Shown: piece after piece, positions 41,465 through 48,961 of the stretch
Layout: each line of letters opens with the position of its first letter
Position numbering within the stretch: the stretch's first letter is position 1
DNA from: Nonomuraea turcica
GTDB taxonomy: Bacteria; Actinomycetota; Actinomycetes; Streptosporangiales; Streptosporangiaceae
Length of the DNA stretch: 64,000 nucleotides
Assembly (NCBI RefSeq): GCF_030718205.1
Contig: NZ_JAUZQF010000036.1
Coordinates: 32,925-96,924, forward strand
Direction: 5' to 3'
The notes under the pieces: generated by a model
Seen by the model: only the letters and a program-made list of their open reading frames with translations
Database searches by the model: none
What the model was told of the DNA's origin: nothing
Program-made: the position numbers and the translations under genes

Positions 41465-42823
41465 TCATGCGCAGGTGTAGCCGCTGGGCGCCTGCGTGTT
41501 CCCCTCCGGCCTGCTCGCCTGGAAGCCGAAGCTCGTCGAGGCGTTCGGCGCCAGGGCGCCGTTGTGGCCGAGGTTTCTGGCGGTCACCGTGGAGCCGCTG
41601 ACGGTGAGGGTCGCGTTCCACGAACCGGTGATCGTGTGCCCGGCCGGCAGCGTGAACGTGACGGTCCAGCCGCTCTTGGCCGAGGTCCCGGTGTTGGTGA
41701 CGGTCACCGGCTGGACGACGTAGCCGTTGCTCCACGAGTTCTGGACGGCGCCGGTGGCCGTGCACCCTCCGCCGCCCCCGCCGGACAGGGTGGTCACCGT
41801 GGTGGCGGCCGACTCGGGCGAGAGGTTGTTGGCGGCGTCCCTGGCCCGCACCCGGTAGCGGTAGGTGGTGGCGGGGCTCAGTCCGGTGTCGGTGAACGAC
41901 GTCGTGGAGCTGCTGCCGACCACGGCGAAGGTGTCTCCGGTCGCGCGCAGGACGTCGTAGCCGGTCACGCCGACGTTGTCGGTAGAGGCGGTCCAGGACA
42001 GGGTCGTGCCGGTCGAGGTGGTGCCCGTGGCGGCCGGCGTGCCGGGCGTGCTCGGCGGCGTGGTGTCGGTGCCGCCGCCCGTCGAGCCGAAGGAGAAGGA
42101 GTTGACCGCCAGGCCCGCGCCGCCGACCCAGGGCTCGAAGCCGGCCTGCACGCTGGTGAGGTACCACGAGCGCTGCGCGTAGCCGCGGCTGATCGCGTCG
42201 GCGTAGAAGGTGTTGATCGTGAAGTCGAGGGAGGTCGCCGGCGAGGTGCGGACGTAGGAGATCACGTTCCAGCCGATGTTGCCGTACCAGACCTGCCAGG
42301 TGCCGCCGGCCAGGGTGACGGTGCCGACCTGCGAGCCGACCGGCTGGACGGAGCCCTGCCTGTTGAGCCAGATCATGATCTCGGCGCCGGTGTTCTGGCC
42401 GTCGGTGCGCGGCGTGGGGTCGAACCAGATGTCGTAGGAGGCGTTGTAGGCGCCGGAGCTCGGATACGTCATGCTCACGGTGCTGCGCAGGGCGCCGAAT
42501 CCGGAGGCACTGGCCTGCATGGGCAGGGTGCTGCCGGTGCTGCAGGTCGCGTAGTGGCAGCCCGCGTAGATCGCCGGGTACGCGGCCGGTGACCCGTTGG
42601 TCGGTTTGTTGTGCGCGGCCTGGGTGACCGTGAAGCCGCCGTTCTGGTTCACGTCGATGCACTGCGCGGTGTCGGCGCCCCAGATGTTGTTCATGACGAC
42701 GTAGCGGCCGCCCTGGATGGTGGTCGAGGCGTACTTGTCGCACAGCACGGGGGCGGCCTGCGCCGGCGTGGCGAACAGGCACGTGGCGAATAACGCGATC
42801 AGGGAAAGGTAGACACGCCTCAT
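41465..42823 (-). CDS. Secreted GH12 endoglucanase with Fn3 and CBM2
   Basis: The product is 452 residues from the ATG at 42823. A Sec signal (VYLSLIALFATCLFATPAQA) leads to the GH12 jelly roll with the nucleophile Glu in TGAEIMIWLN and the acid/base Glu in AGFEPWVGG. An Fn3 module (TPPSTPGTPAATG to VTTL) and a C-terminal CBM2 (GCTATGAVQNSWSNGY to SGYTCA) follow. GH12 enzymes cut beta-1,4-glucan. The CelR-type operator lies 21 bases upstream of the start and is shared with the divergent LPMO gene. Confidence 0.93.
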   Translation of the reverse strand: MRRVYLSLIALFATCLFATPAQAAPVLCDKYASTTIQGGRYVVMNNIWGADTAQCIDVNQNGGFTVTQAAHNKPTNGSPAAYPAIYAGCHYATCSTGSTLPMQASASGFGALRSTVSMTYPSSGAYNASYDIWFDPTPRTDGQNTGAEIMIWLNRQGSVQPVGSQVGTVTLAGGTWQVWYGNIGWNVISYVRTSPATSLDFTINTFYADAISRGYAQRSWYLTSVQAGFEPWVGGAGLAVNSFSFGSTGGGTDTTPPSTPGTPAATGTTSTGTTLSWTASTDNVGVTGYDVLRATGDTFAVVGSSSTTSFTDTGLSPATTYRYRVRARDAANNLSPESAATTVTTLSGGGGGGCTATGAVQNSWSNGYVVQPVTVTNTGTSAKSGWTVTFTLPAGHTITGSWNATLTVSGSTVTARNLGHNGALAPNASTSFGFQASRPEGNTQAPSGYTCA

Positions 42824-42843
42824 GTCGATCCTCGGGCAATCTC

Positions 42844-42857
42844 TGGGAGCGCTCCCA
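42844..42857. promoter_or_regulatory. CelR/CebR-type operator between GH12 and LPMO genes
   Basis: TGGGAGCGCTCCCA lies 21 bases before the GH12 ATG and 148 bases before the LPMO ATG. One repressor dimer could control both divergent promoters. Confidence 0.85.
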
Positions 42858-42892
42858 ATATGCCACCAAAGGCGCCTATCACCAAGATCGAC

Positions 42893-42903
42893 TGAAAGTT
42901 TCA
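42893..42903. promoter_or_regulatory. Palindrome TGAAAGTTTCA upstream of LPMO gene
   Basis: A perfect eleven-base palindrome lies 35 bases from the CelR-type operator, on the LPMO side. It is one of four GAAAGTTTC-core sites in the window. Confidence 0.55.
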
Positions 42904-43004
42904 CCGCGCGTTGTCGAAGGCACGCGCGGCGTGATTCAATCGCGCTGGCCGGGCGGGCTGGGTCGTGGGCAGGTTTCCTCTGTCGTCAGCACAAGGGAAT
43001 CCCC

Positions 43005-44060
43005 ATGAAATTATTCAAGTCGGCGGGGATCACCGCCGCACTGGTCCTGATCGCTTCTTTCCTCATGGTGCCCACGCAGGCACAGGCGCACGGCGTCTCG
43101 ATGTTCCCCGGCGCCCGCACGTTCCTGTGCTGGCAGGACGGCCTGCGCGACAATGGCCAGATCATCCCCTACAACCCGGCCTGCGCGTCTGCCGTCCAGC
43201 AGAGCGGCACGACCCCCCTGTACAACTGGTTCGCGGTGCTGCGCTCCGACGGCGCGGGCCGGACGAACGGATTCATCCCCGACGGGCAGCTCTGCAGCGG
43301 CGGCACCGGCGGGCCCTACGACTTCACGGCCTACAACGCGGTCCGCTCCGACTGGCCGCTGACCCACTTGACCTCGGGCGCCACCATCCAGATGCGGCAC
43401 AGCAACTGGGCCAGGCACCCCGGCGCGTTCAACTACTACATCACCAAGAACGGGTGGAACCCGGACGCACCGCTGAAGTGGTCTGACCTGGAGCCGTTCG
43501 GCAGCGTCACCAACCCGCCCGAGAGCGGCGGCGCCGGTGGTCTCAACTACTACTACTGGAACGCCCAGCTCCCGTCCGGCAAGTCCGGCCGGCACATCAT
43601 CTTCACCCACTGGATCCGCTCGGACAGCAATGAGAACTTCTACAGCTGCTCCGACGTCACCTTCGACGGCGGCAACGGCGAGGTCACCGGGGTCGGCCCC
43701 AACGGCCAGACGCCCGGCCCCACCCCGACGGTGACCCCGACGACCCCCACGGGCGCCTGCACGGCGACGTGGAAGGCCACCGACACCGGCTGGGCCGGCC
43801 ACTTCCAGGGTGAGGTGACCGTGCGCAACAACGGCACGAGCTCGCTGAACGGCTGGACGGTCAAGTGGACCTACGGCGGCGGGCAGGGCTTCGAAGGCAG
43901 CCCGTGGAACGGCGTGCTGACCGGGCAACCGCCCAACGTGACGGTCACGAACGCCAACTACAACGGCCAGCTGGCGCCGAACGGCACGACCACGTTCGGG
44001 TTCAACGCCACTGGCTCCGTCCCCAACCCCGCACCCACCTTGACCTGCACCAGCCCGTGA
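43005..44060 (+). CDS. AA10 lytic polysaccharide monooxygenase with CBM2
   Basis: The product is 351 residues. Cleavage of the Sec signal after TQAQA exposes an N-terminal His (HGVSMFPG), the first member of the copper histidine brace; the second His is most likely in NWARHPGAFNYYIT. A Pro/Thr linker joins the catalytic domain (about 36-235) to a C-terminal CBM2 (ACTATWKATDTGWAGHFQGE onward). It oxidatively breaks crystalline cellulose (or chitin) outside the cell and helps the hydrolases here. The gene overlaps the next by four bases. Confidence 0.94.
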   Translation: MKLFKSAGITAALVLIASFLMVPTQAQAHGVSMFPGARTFLCWQDGLRDNGQIIPYNPACASAVQQSGTTPLYNWFAVLRSDGAGRTNGFIPDGQLCSGGTGGPYDFTAYNAVRSDWPLTHLTSGATIQMRHSNWARHPGAFNYYITKNGWNPDAPLKWSDLEPFGSVTNPPESGGAGGLNYYYWNAQLPSGKSGRHIIFTHWIRSDSNENFYSCSDVTFDGGNGEVTGVGPNGQTPGPTPTVTPTTPTGACTATWKATDTGWAGHFQGEVTVRNNGTSSLNGWTVKWTYGGGQGFEGSPWNGVLTGQPPNVTVTNANYNGQLAPNGTTTFGFNATGSVPNPAPTLTCTSP

Positions 44061-44572
44061 TCAAAACGCGTCGCGGGCTAGTCGCGGCAATCGTCACCCT
44101 GGCCAGCCTGACCCTGGCCGGGGTGATGTTTTTTGCCGCCAGGCAGCCGTCGTCACAGTTGAAAGAAGAGCTCGCCGCGCAGGTGACCAAGATTCTCGAG
44201 GAGTCCTCGCCCGACGAGCACCACGCCCACGGGCACGCCTTCGAATCACGCGTCGTGTGCGCCGTGGAACCGTTCGGCACCGAGCCCGCGGACGCCCAGT
44301 CCCTCGTGGAGGTGACGTGGGTGTACGCCCGTCACATCTGCGCGATCACCGGCGAGAGCCCCGACTGGGCCGCCTCCGTGCGGGCCGGGGGCCCGATCGC
44401 CGTGAAGATCAGCATTCCGCCCCAGATACGCGTGCCCGAACCGGGCGCGGGTTATCCGGACCGAGTCAAGAACCTCATCCCCGAGCGCTATCACACACAG
44501 GCGTTCCAGGAGGAGTTCGACGACGACGCGGCCATCGAGGCCGCCCGCCAGCGGTTCTCACAGGCCAAATAG
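44057..44572 (+). CDS. Hypothetical membrane-anchored, His-containing protein translationally coupled to the LPMO
   Basis: The product is 171 residues. The GTG start overlaps the LPMO stop in GTGA, so it is translated from the same mRNA. A basic start and one membrane segment (GLVAAIVTLASLTLAGVMFFAA) precede an outside domain that opens with SPDEHHAHGHAFE and has two cysteines (VVCAVEP and HICAIT) that could form a disulfide. I do not know its function. Its coupling to a copper enzyme and its His cluster make a copper-handling role worth testing, but similar proteins may exist without an LPMO. Confidence 0.75.
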   Translation: MIKTRRGLVAAIVTLASLTLAGVMFFAARQPSSQLKEELAAQVTKILEESSPDEHHAHGHAFESRVVCAVEPFGTEPADAQSLVEVTWVYARHICAITGESPDWAASVRAGGPIAVKISIPPQIRVPEPGAGYPDRVKNLIPERYHTQAFQEEFDDDAAIEAARQRFSQAK

Positions 44573-44688
44573 CCCCGTCCCCCCGCCACGCCCGCCCGCC
44601 ACCGCACTTCGATGCCGCCCCTTGGGCAAGAGGACGACGGCCGGCGAGCGGGGACATGCGGAAACGAGGCCCGCAGGGGCGGACACAA

Positions 44689-44725
44689 ACGGACGCGGCC
44701 GACTGGAGGAATCGGCCGCGTCCGT
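44689..44725. terminator. Hairpin terminator between convergent LPMO unit and mannanase
   Basis: Perfect 14-base arms ACGGACGCGGCCGA (44689-44702) and TCGGCCGCGTCCGT (44712-44725) enclose a nine-base loop in the 238-base gap between the two converging transcription units. Confidence 0.8.
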
Positions 44726-44810
44726 CCCATCCGGGCGGGGATGGTGTTCATTGGGCAGGGATATGGAGTTGTGGCCTCACCTCCTCATACGCAGCCGACG
44801 GCTGGGGTGT

Positions 44811-46391
44811 TCAGTTGGCACAGGCGTAGCCGGACGGCAGGGCCGTGTCGCCGTTCGGGCGGCCGGCCTGGAACCCGAAGCCGGTACTCGCGTTGGGGGC
44901 GAGCGTGCCGTTGTAGGTCAGGTTCTTGGCCGTCACGGTCTGGCCGCTGACCGTCAGCGCCGCGTTCCAGTAGCCGGTGATCGTGTGCCCGGCGGGCAGC
45001 GTGAACGTCACCGTCCAGCTGTTCTTGGTCGAGGAGCTGGTGTTGGTCACGGTCACCCCGGACACGTAGCCGGTGCTCCACTGGCTCTGCGCACTGCCGG
45101 TGGCCGTGCAGCCGCCGCCCGCGAGCGTGGTGAAGGACACGCTCGGCGACGGGTTCGACTGGTTGCCCGCCGCGTCCCTGGCCCGCACGTACACCTGGTA
45201 CGCGGTGGCCGGGGACAGCCCGGTCAGCGTGATCGCGTTCGTGGCCGTGGCGCCGAGGTGCGTGCCGGTCGAGGTGTAGACGTCGTAGCCGGTCACGCCC
45301 ACGTTGTCGGTGGAGGCGGTCCAGGTCAGCGAGGCGCCGGAGGCGGTGACGTTCGACGCCGACGGGGCGCCCGGCGTGCTCGGCGGGGTCGGGTCGCTTG
45401 TGCCGCCGCCATAGATCGACGCTTCCTTGGCGGTGGCGGCGATGCCGTTGGCGCCGTTGAACAGCCGCTGTCCCCAGGAGGTGAGCCGGGTGACGTCGAA
45501 GTTCGTCACCTGGTCGAGATACTCGACGCCGCCGCTGTTGCCGCTCCACGACCAGCCCAGGTAGCCGATGCCGCGGCTCACGGCCTGCGCCATGATCGTG
45601 TCCTCGTCCGGGTCGCCGTCGGAGTGGTTGAACCCGAACTCCCCGATCACCAGCGGCAGCCCGGCGGTCTTGAACGCGTCCAGGTACGCGGTGATCTCCG
45701 CGGCGGTGTCGTAGACGCCGTACATGTGGACGGAGAAGATCGTGTTCTTGTCGGGGTCGCTGTCGAAGACCGACCGCGCGTTGTCGCGCATCGTGCCTTG
45801 CCAGTCCTGGCCCCAGTTGGGCGCGTCCACCATGAGGGCGTGGTCGAAGCCGTTGTCACGCAGCTCCTGGATGGCGGCCTTGGTGCGGTCGGCCCAGCCG
45901 GGGGTGACTGCGTTGTTGCCGATCGGCTCGTTGCCGATGTTGACGATGATGTAGTCCTCCTGGCCGACCAGGGCGGACTTGACGCTGAGCCAGTAGTCGA
46001 CGGCCTGGTCCAGGGTGTAGGCGCCGCTCTGCTCGCCGTACCCGGTGGTGTCGTGGTTCTCCAGGACGCAGATGAGCTTGTTCTGCTTGCACAGCTGGAC
46101 GACGTTGGCCACGTCGGCGGCGTTGTTGGCGGTCCAGCGGCCGCCGCTGAGCACGACGCGAACGGTGTTGGCCCTCAGTGACTTGATGTCGGCGAACGCC
46201 TTGGTCTGACCGGCGTACCAGGTGTGCGCGTGGCTGGTGCCGCGCATCACGAACTCCTGGCCGTTGCCTTCCAGGATCTTCGTGCCGCTGACGTGGATGC
46301 CGGTGGCCGCGTTCGCGGCCGTCGCCGGCGCGACCACGAGGGCTGCCGCGACGGCCAGCGCGGTGAACAGTGACTTCATGCCGGACTTCAT
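44811..46391 (-). CDS. Secreted GH5 beta-mannanase (GH5_8-like) with Fn3 and CBM2
   Basis: The product is 526 residues from the ATG at 46391. After the signal (LFTALAVAAALVVAPATAANA) the catalytic domain shows the actinobacterial mannanase pattern: FVMRGTSHAHTWYAG, ANTVRVVLSGGRW, the acid/base Glu in VNIGNEPIGN and the nucleophile Glu in VIGEFGFNHSDG. Fn3 (TPPSTPGAPSAS) and CBM2 (GCTATGSAQSQWSTGY to SGYACAN) follow. It should cut beta-1,4-mannans, with cellulose binding holding it on plant wall. It is the third gene after GH48 and GH9 on one strand. Confidence 0.92.
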   Translation of the reverse strand: MKSGMKSLFTALAVAAALVVAPATAANAATGIHVSGTKILEGNGQEFVMRGTSHAHTWYAGQTKAFADIKSLRANTVRVVLSGGRWTANNAADVANVVQLCKQNKLICVLENHDTTGYGEQSGAYTLDQAVDYWLSVKSALVGQEDYIIVNIGNEPIGNNAVTPGWADRTKAAIQELRDNGFDHALMVDAPNWGQDWQGTMRDNARSVFDSDPDKNTIFSVHMYGVYDTAAEITAYLDAFKTAGLPLVIGEFGFNHSDGDPDEDTIMAQAVSRGIGYLGWSWSGNSGGVEYLDQVTNFDVTRLTSWGQRLFNGANGIAATAKEASIYGGGTSDPTPPSTPGAPSASNVTASGASLTWTASTDNVGVTGYDVYTSTGTHLGATATNAITLTGLSPATAYQVYVRARDAAGNQSNPSPSVSFTTLAGGGCTATGSAQSQWSTGYVSGVTVTNTSSSTKNSWTVTFTLPAGHTITGYWNAALTVSGQTVTAKNLTYNGTLAPNASTGFGFQAGRPNGDTALPSGYACAN

Positions 46392-46459
46392 GAGGGAGGC
46401 CTTTCCCTGAGCCGTGGAACCGCCCCCGGCGCAAGGCGCGACGGGGGCGGGGTCCGCGT

Positions 46460-48961
46460 TCAGGCGGGGGTGCAGGTGATCGGGTCGGGGGTGGTGGCGG
46501 TGCCGCCGGCGATGAAGCCGAACGTGGCGGTGGCGTTGGGGGCGAGCGTGCCGTTCCAGGCCTCGTTTTTGACCGAGACGCTGGAGCCGGTCTGGGTGTG
46601 CTTGCCGCCCCACAGCTGGGTGATCTGGTTCTGGGACGTCCAGGCGACCGTCCAGCCGTTGATCGCCGAGGTGCTCGTGTTCTTCACGGTCACCTCGGCC
46701 TGGTAGCCGCCGCTCCAGGAGCTCGTCACCTTGAACGCCGCCGTGCAGCCGCCCGGAGGCGGTGGCTCGTCCGTGGTGGTGAACGGCGTGCCGTCCGACG
46801 GCGCCGAGGCGTTGCCTGCCGCGTCCCGCGCCACCACGGAGGCGGTGTAGGACGTGGCAGGGGTGAGCCCGCTCAGGTCGAAGGAGGCGCTCGTGGCCGT
46901 GCCTACCTTGGTGGACCCCAGGTAGACGTCATAACCCGTCACGCCCACGTTGTCCGTGGAGGCCGTCCAGCTGAGCTTCGCGGTGGAGCCCGTGATCCCG
47001 GAGACCGCGGGCTTGCCCGGCTTGCTGGGCGGGGTGTCGTCCTCTACCTCCGGACCCGGGGGCTCACCCCAGATCTTGGTGGCGCCGCTGTAGAGGGTGA
47101 TGTTCTGGGTCCGCGCCGGCGTCGCGCCGGGCGTCGTGGGGATGTCGCGGTACGACCAGTCGTTGGCCGGGTCCCACGTGCCTGCGCTGCTGATCCTGAA
47201 CTGCACCTCCCTGCGGTGTTGCGACTGCCCGGCCGGGGCGATGGCCTGCCCTGAGCAGTCGATGCTGACGTAATACGTGCTGCCGCCTGCCGAGTGCAGC
47301 GTGGGAGCCTTGCACTGCGTGTACGCCGACGACACGCTGATCTGCGAGGCCGTCGTCGTGCCGTCGAGCGTGAAGTAGTAGCGGAACGAGCCGTCGTTCA
47401 GCACCCTGGCCGGCCAGGCCGACTGGTTGCGGACGATGGCCTTGATCTCGGTGAAGTTGCTCCCCGAGGCGTTCACGCCCGCCTCGACGAAGATCTCCGG
47501 ACCGTCCGGGGTCTCCTCGACCGGGAAGTTCGCCGCCGGGGCGCCGCCGTACTCCTTGTAGAGCCTGGCCACGGCGCTGGTGAAGCCGGCGTTGTAGTCG
47601 GTGGCGACCTCGTTCATGACGTAGTCGTCACGCTTGTCGGTGTAGGCGTCGTTCGGGTCAGGCGGGCCGCCGACGAGCGCGCCGTACAGCGTGTGGCGGG
47701 TCTGCTCGGGGTTGGTGATCTGGTCGGTCCACGAGCCGTGCGCCGTGCGGTGATGCGGGTTCTTCGGCGAGTTGGCGCCGAAGCCGATCAGGTAGGAGGA
47801 GTTGCGCGGGTTGTCGCCGAGCGCGTAGTTGATCTGCCGTACCGCGAAGTCGTGGTAGCGGGCCTTGCGCGTGGCGTCGGTGATCGAGTCGCTGTGCACG
47901 AGCGCCGCGAACGAGGTGTTGGCCGCGTAGCGCAGCGAGCCCCACCGGTCGAGCACGGCCTGGCCGCCCGGCGAATACTTGACCTGCGAGCCGTTGACGC
48001 CGACCGTCCACCAGTCGAGCCAGCGGTTGGCGTCGTCCAGATACTGCTGCTTGCCGGTCAGCTTGTGCAGCAACACGTACGCGCCGTACGACTTGTCGTC
48101 CCAGGCGATCGTCCACTTGTACGACTTCGTCGTGGACTGTGGCTCGGTGCCGAGGTTGGCGTAGCCGCTCTCGGCCTTGGCCAGGTAGGAGGCGTCGTTC
48201 GTGGCCCGGTAGAGCCAGATCGCGCCCCACACCAGCTCGTCGTTGAAGCCGCTCCAGGAGTTGTAGTAGCCCTGCGCGTCGGTGATGCAGTCGCTGTACT
48301 TCTTCCTGACGGTGTCGGCGAAGGAGTACAGCTGCTTGGCGTGCGTCACCAGCGTGTCGGCATAGGTCGGGTTCGTCGGGCGGAAGACGATCGACGAGGC
48401 CGCCATCGCCGCCGCCGTCTCCCCCGCCAGGTCCGACCCGCCGCAGGACGCGTCGATCTTGTACGCCGGCCGGTTCATCTGCATCGCCTCGGCCGGGCCC
48501 CACCAAGCGTGGTCCGTGCCGCCGTTGCCGACCTGCCCGTAGAGCACATTGGCCGACGGGTGGGCCTTGATGAAGTAGTCGTTGACGAACTTGAGGTTGT
48601 TGAGCAGGTGGGTGAGCTGGCCGGAGCTCGCGTAGGCGTCGCGGTACTCCACCGCGCCCCAGGCCAGCATGGTGGCGGAGAACGCCATCGGGAAGCCGAA
48701 CTTGACGTGGTCACCGGCGTCGTACCAGCCGCCCGTGAGGTCCACGCCGACGTCCTTGCCGTCGTTCATGCCCGAGTCGCCGCGCCAGGAGACGCGGTTC
48801 CAGTCGGGCAGCGCGCCCGACTGCTGGGCCTCGTAGAACCACAGCGACTTCTGCAGCGCCTCGCCGTAGGCGAAGGCGGGTGCGGCGTGGGCCGCCGGCC
48901 CCACCCCTGTCACCAGGGGTAGGACCAGCGACGCCGCAGCGATCAAAGCTGCTTTTCTCAC
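46460..48961 (-). CDS. Secreted processive-type GH9 endoglucanase, GH9 - CBM3c - Fn3 - CBM2
   Basis: The product is 833 residues. A Sec signal is followed by GH9 without the N-terminal Ig domain: FAYGEALQKSLWFYEAQQSG, GGWYDAGDHVKFGFP with the catalytic Asp pair, SYLIGFGANSPKNPHHRTAHG and DKRDDYVMNEVATDYNAGF with the catalytic Glu. A CBM3c-type module (about 470-620), Fn3 and CBM2 complete it. This is the architecture of Thermobifida Cel9A, a processive endoglucanase. Its ATG overlaps the GH48 stop in ATGA, so it is coupled to GH48. Confidence 0.95.
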   Translation of the reverse strand: MRKAALIAAASLVLPLVTGVGPAAHAAPAFAYGEALQKSLWFYEAQQSGALPDWNRVSWRGDSGMNDGKDVGVDLTGGWYDAGDHVKFGFPMAFSATMLAWGAVEYRDAYASSGQLTHLLNNLKFVNDYFIKAHPSANVLYGQVGNGGTDHAWWGPAEAMQMNRPAYKIDASCGGSDLAGETAAAMAASSIVFRPTNPTYADTLVTHAKQLYSFADTVRKKYSDCITDAQGYYNSWSGFNDELVWGAIWLYRATNDASYLAKAESGYANLGTEPQSTTKSYKWTIAWDDKSYGAYVLLHKLTGKQQYLDDANRWLDWWTVGVNGSQVKYSPGGQAVLDRWGSLRYAANTSFAALVHSDSITDATRKARYHDFAVRQINYALGDNPRNSSYLIGFGANSPKNPHHRTAHGSWTDQITNPEQTRHTLYGALVGGPPDPNDAYTDKRDDYVMNEVATDYNAGFTSAVARLYKEYGGAPAANFPVEETPDGPEIFVEAGVNASGSNFTEIKAIVRNQSAWPARVLNDGSFRYYFTLDGTTTASQISVSSAYTQCKAPTLHSAGGSTYYVSIDCSGQAIAPAGQSQHRREVQFRISSAGTWDPANDWSYRDIPTTPGATPARTQNITLYSGATKIWGEPPGPEVEDDTPPSKPGKPAVSGITGSTAKLSWTASTDNVGVTGYDVYLGSTKVGTATSASFDLSGLTPATSYTASVVARDAAGNASAPSDGTPFTTTDEPPPPGGCTAAFKVTSSWSGGYQAEVTVKNTSTSAINGWTVAWTSQNQITQLWGGKHTQTGSSVSVKNEAWNGTLAPNATATFGFIAGGTATTPDPITCTPA

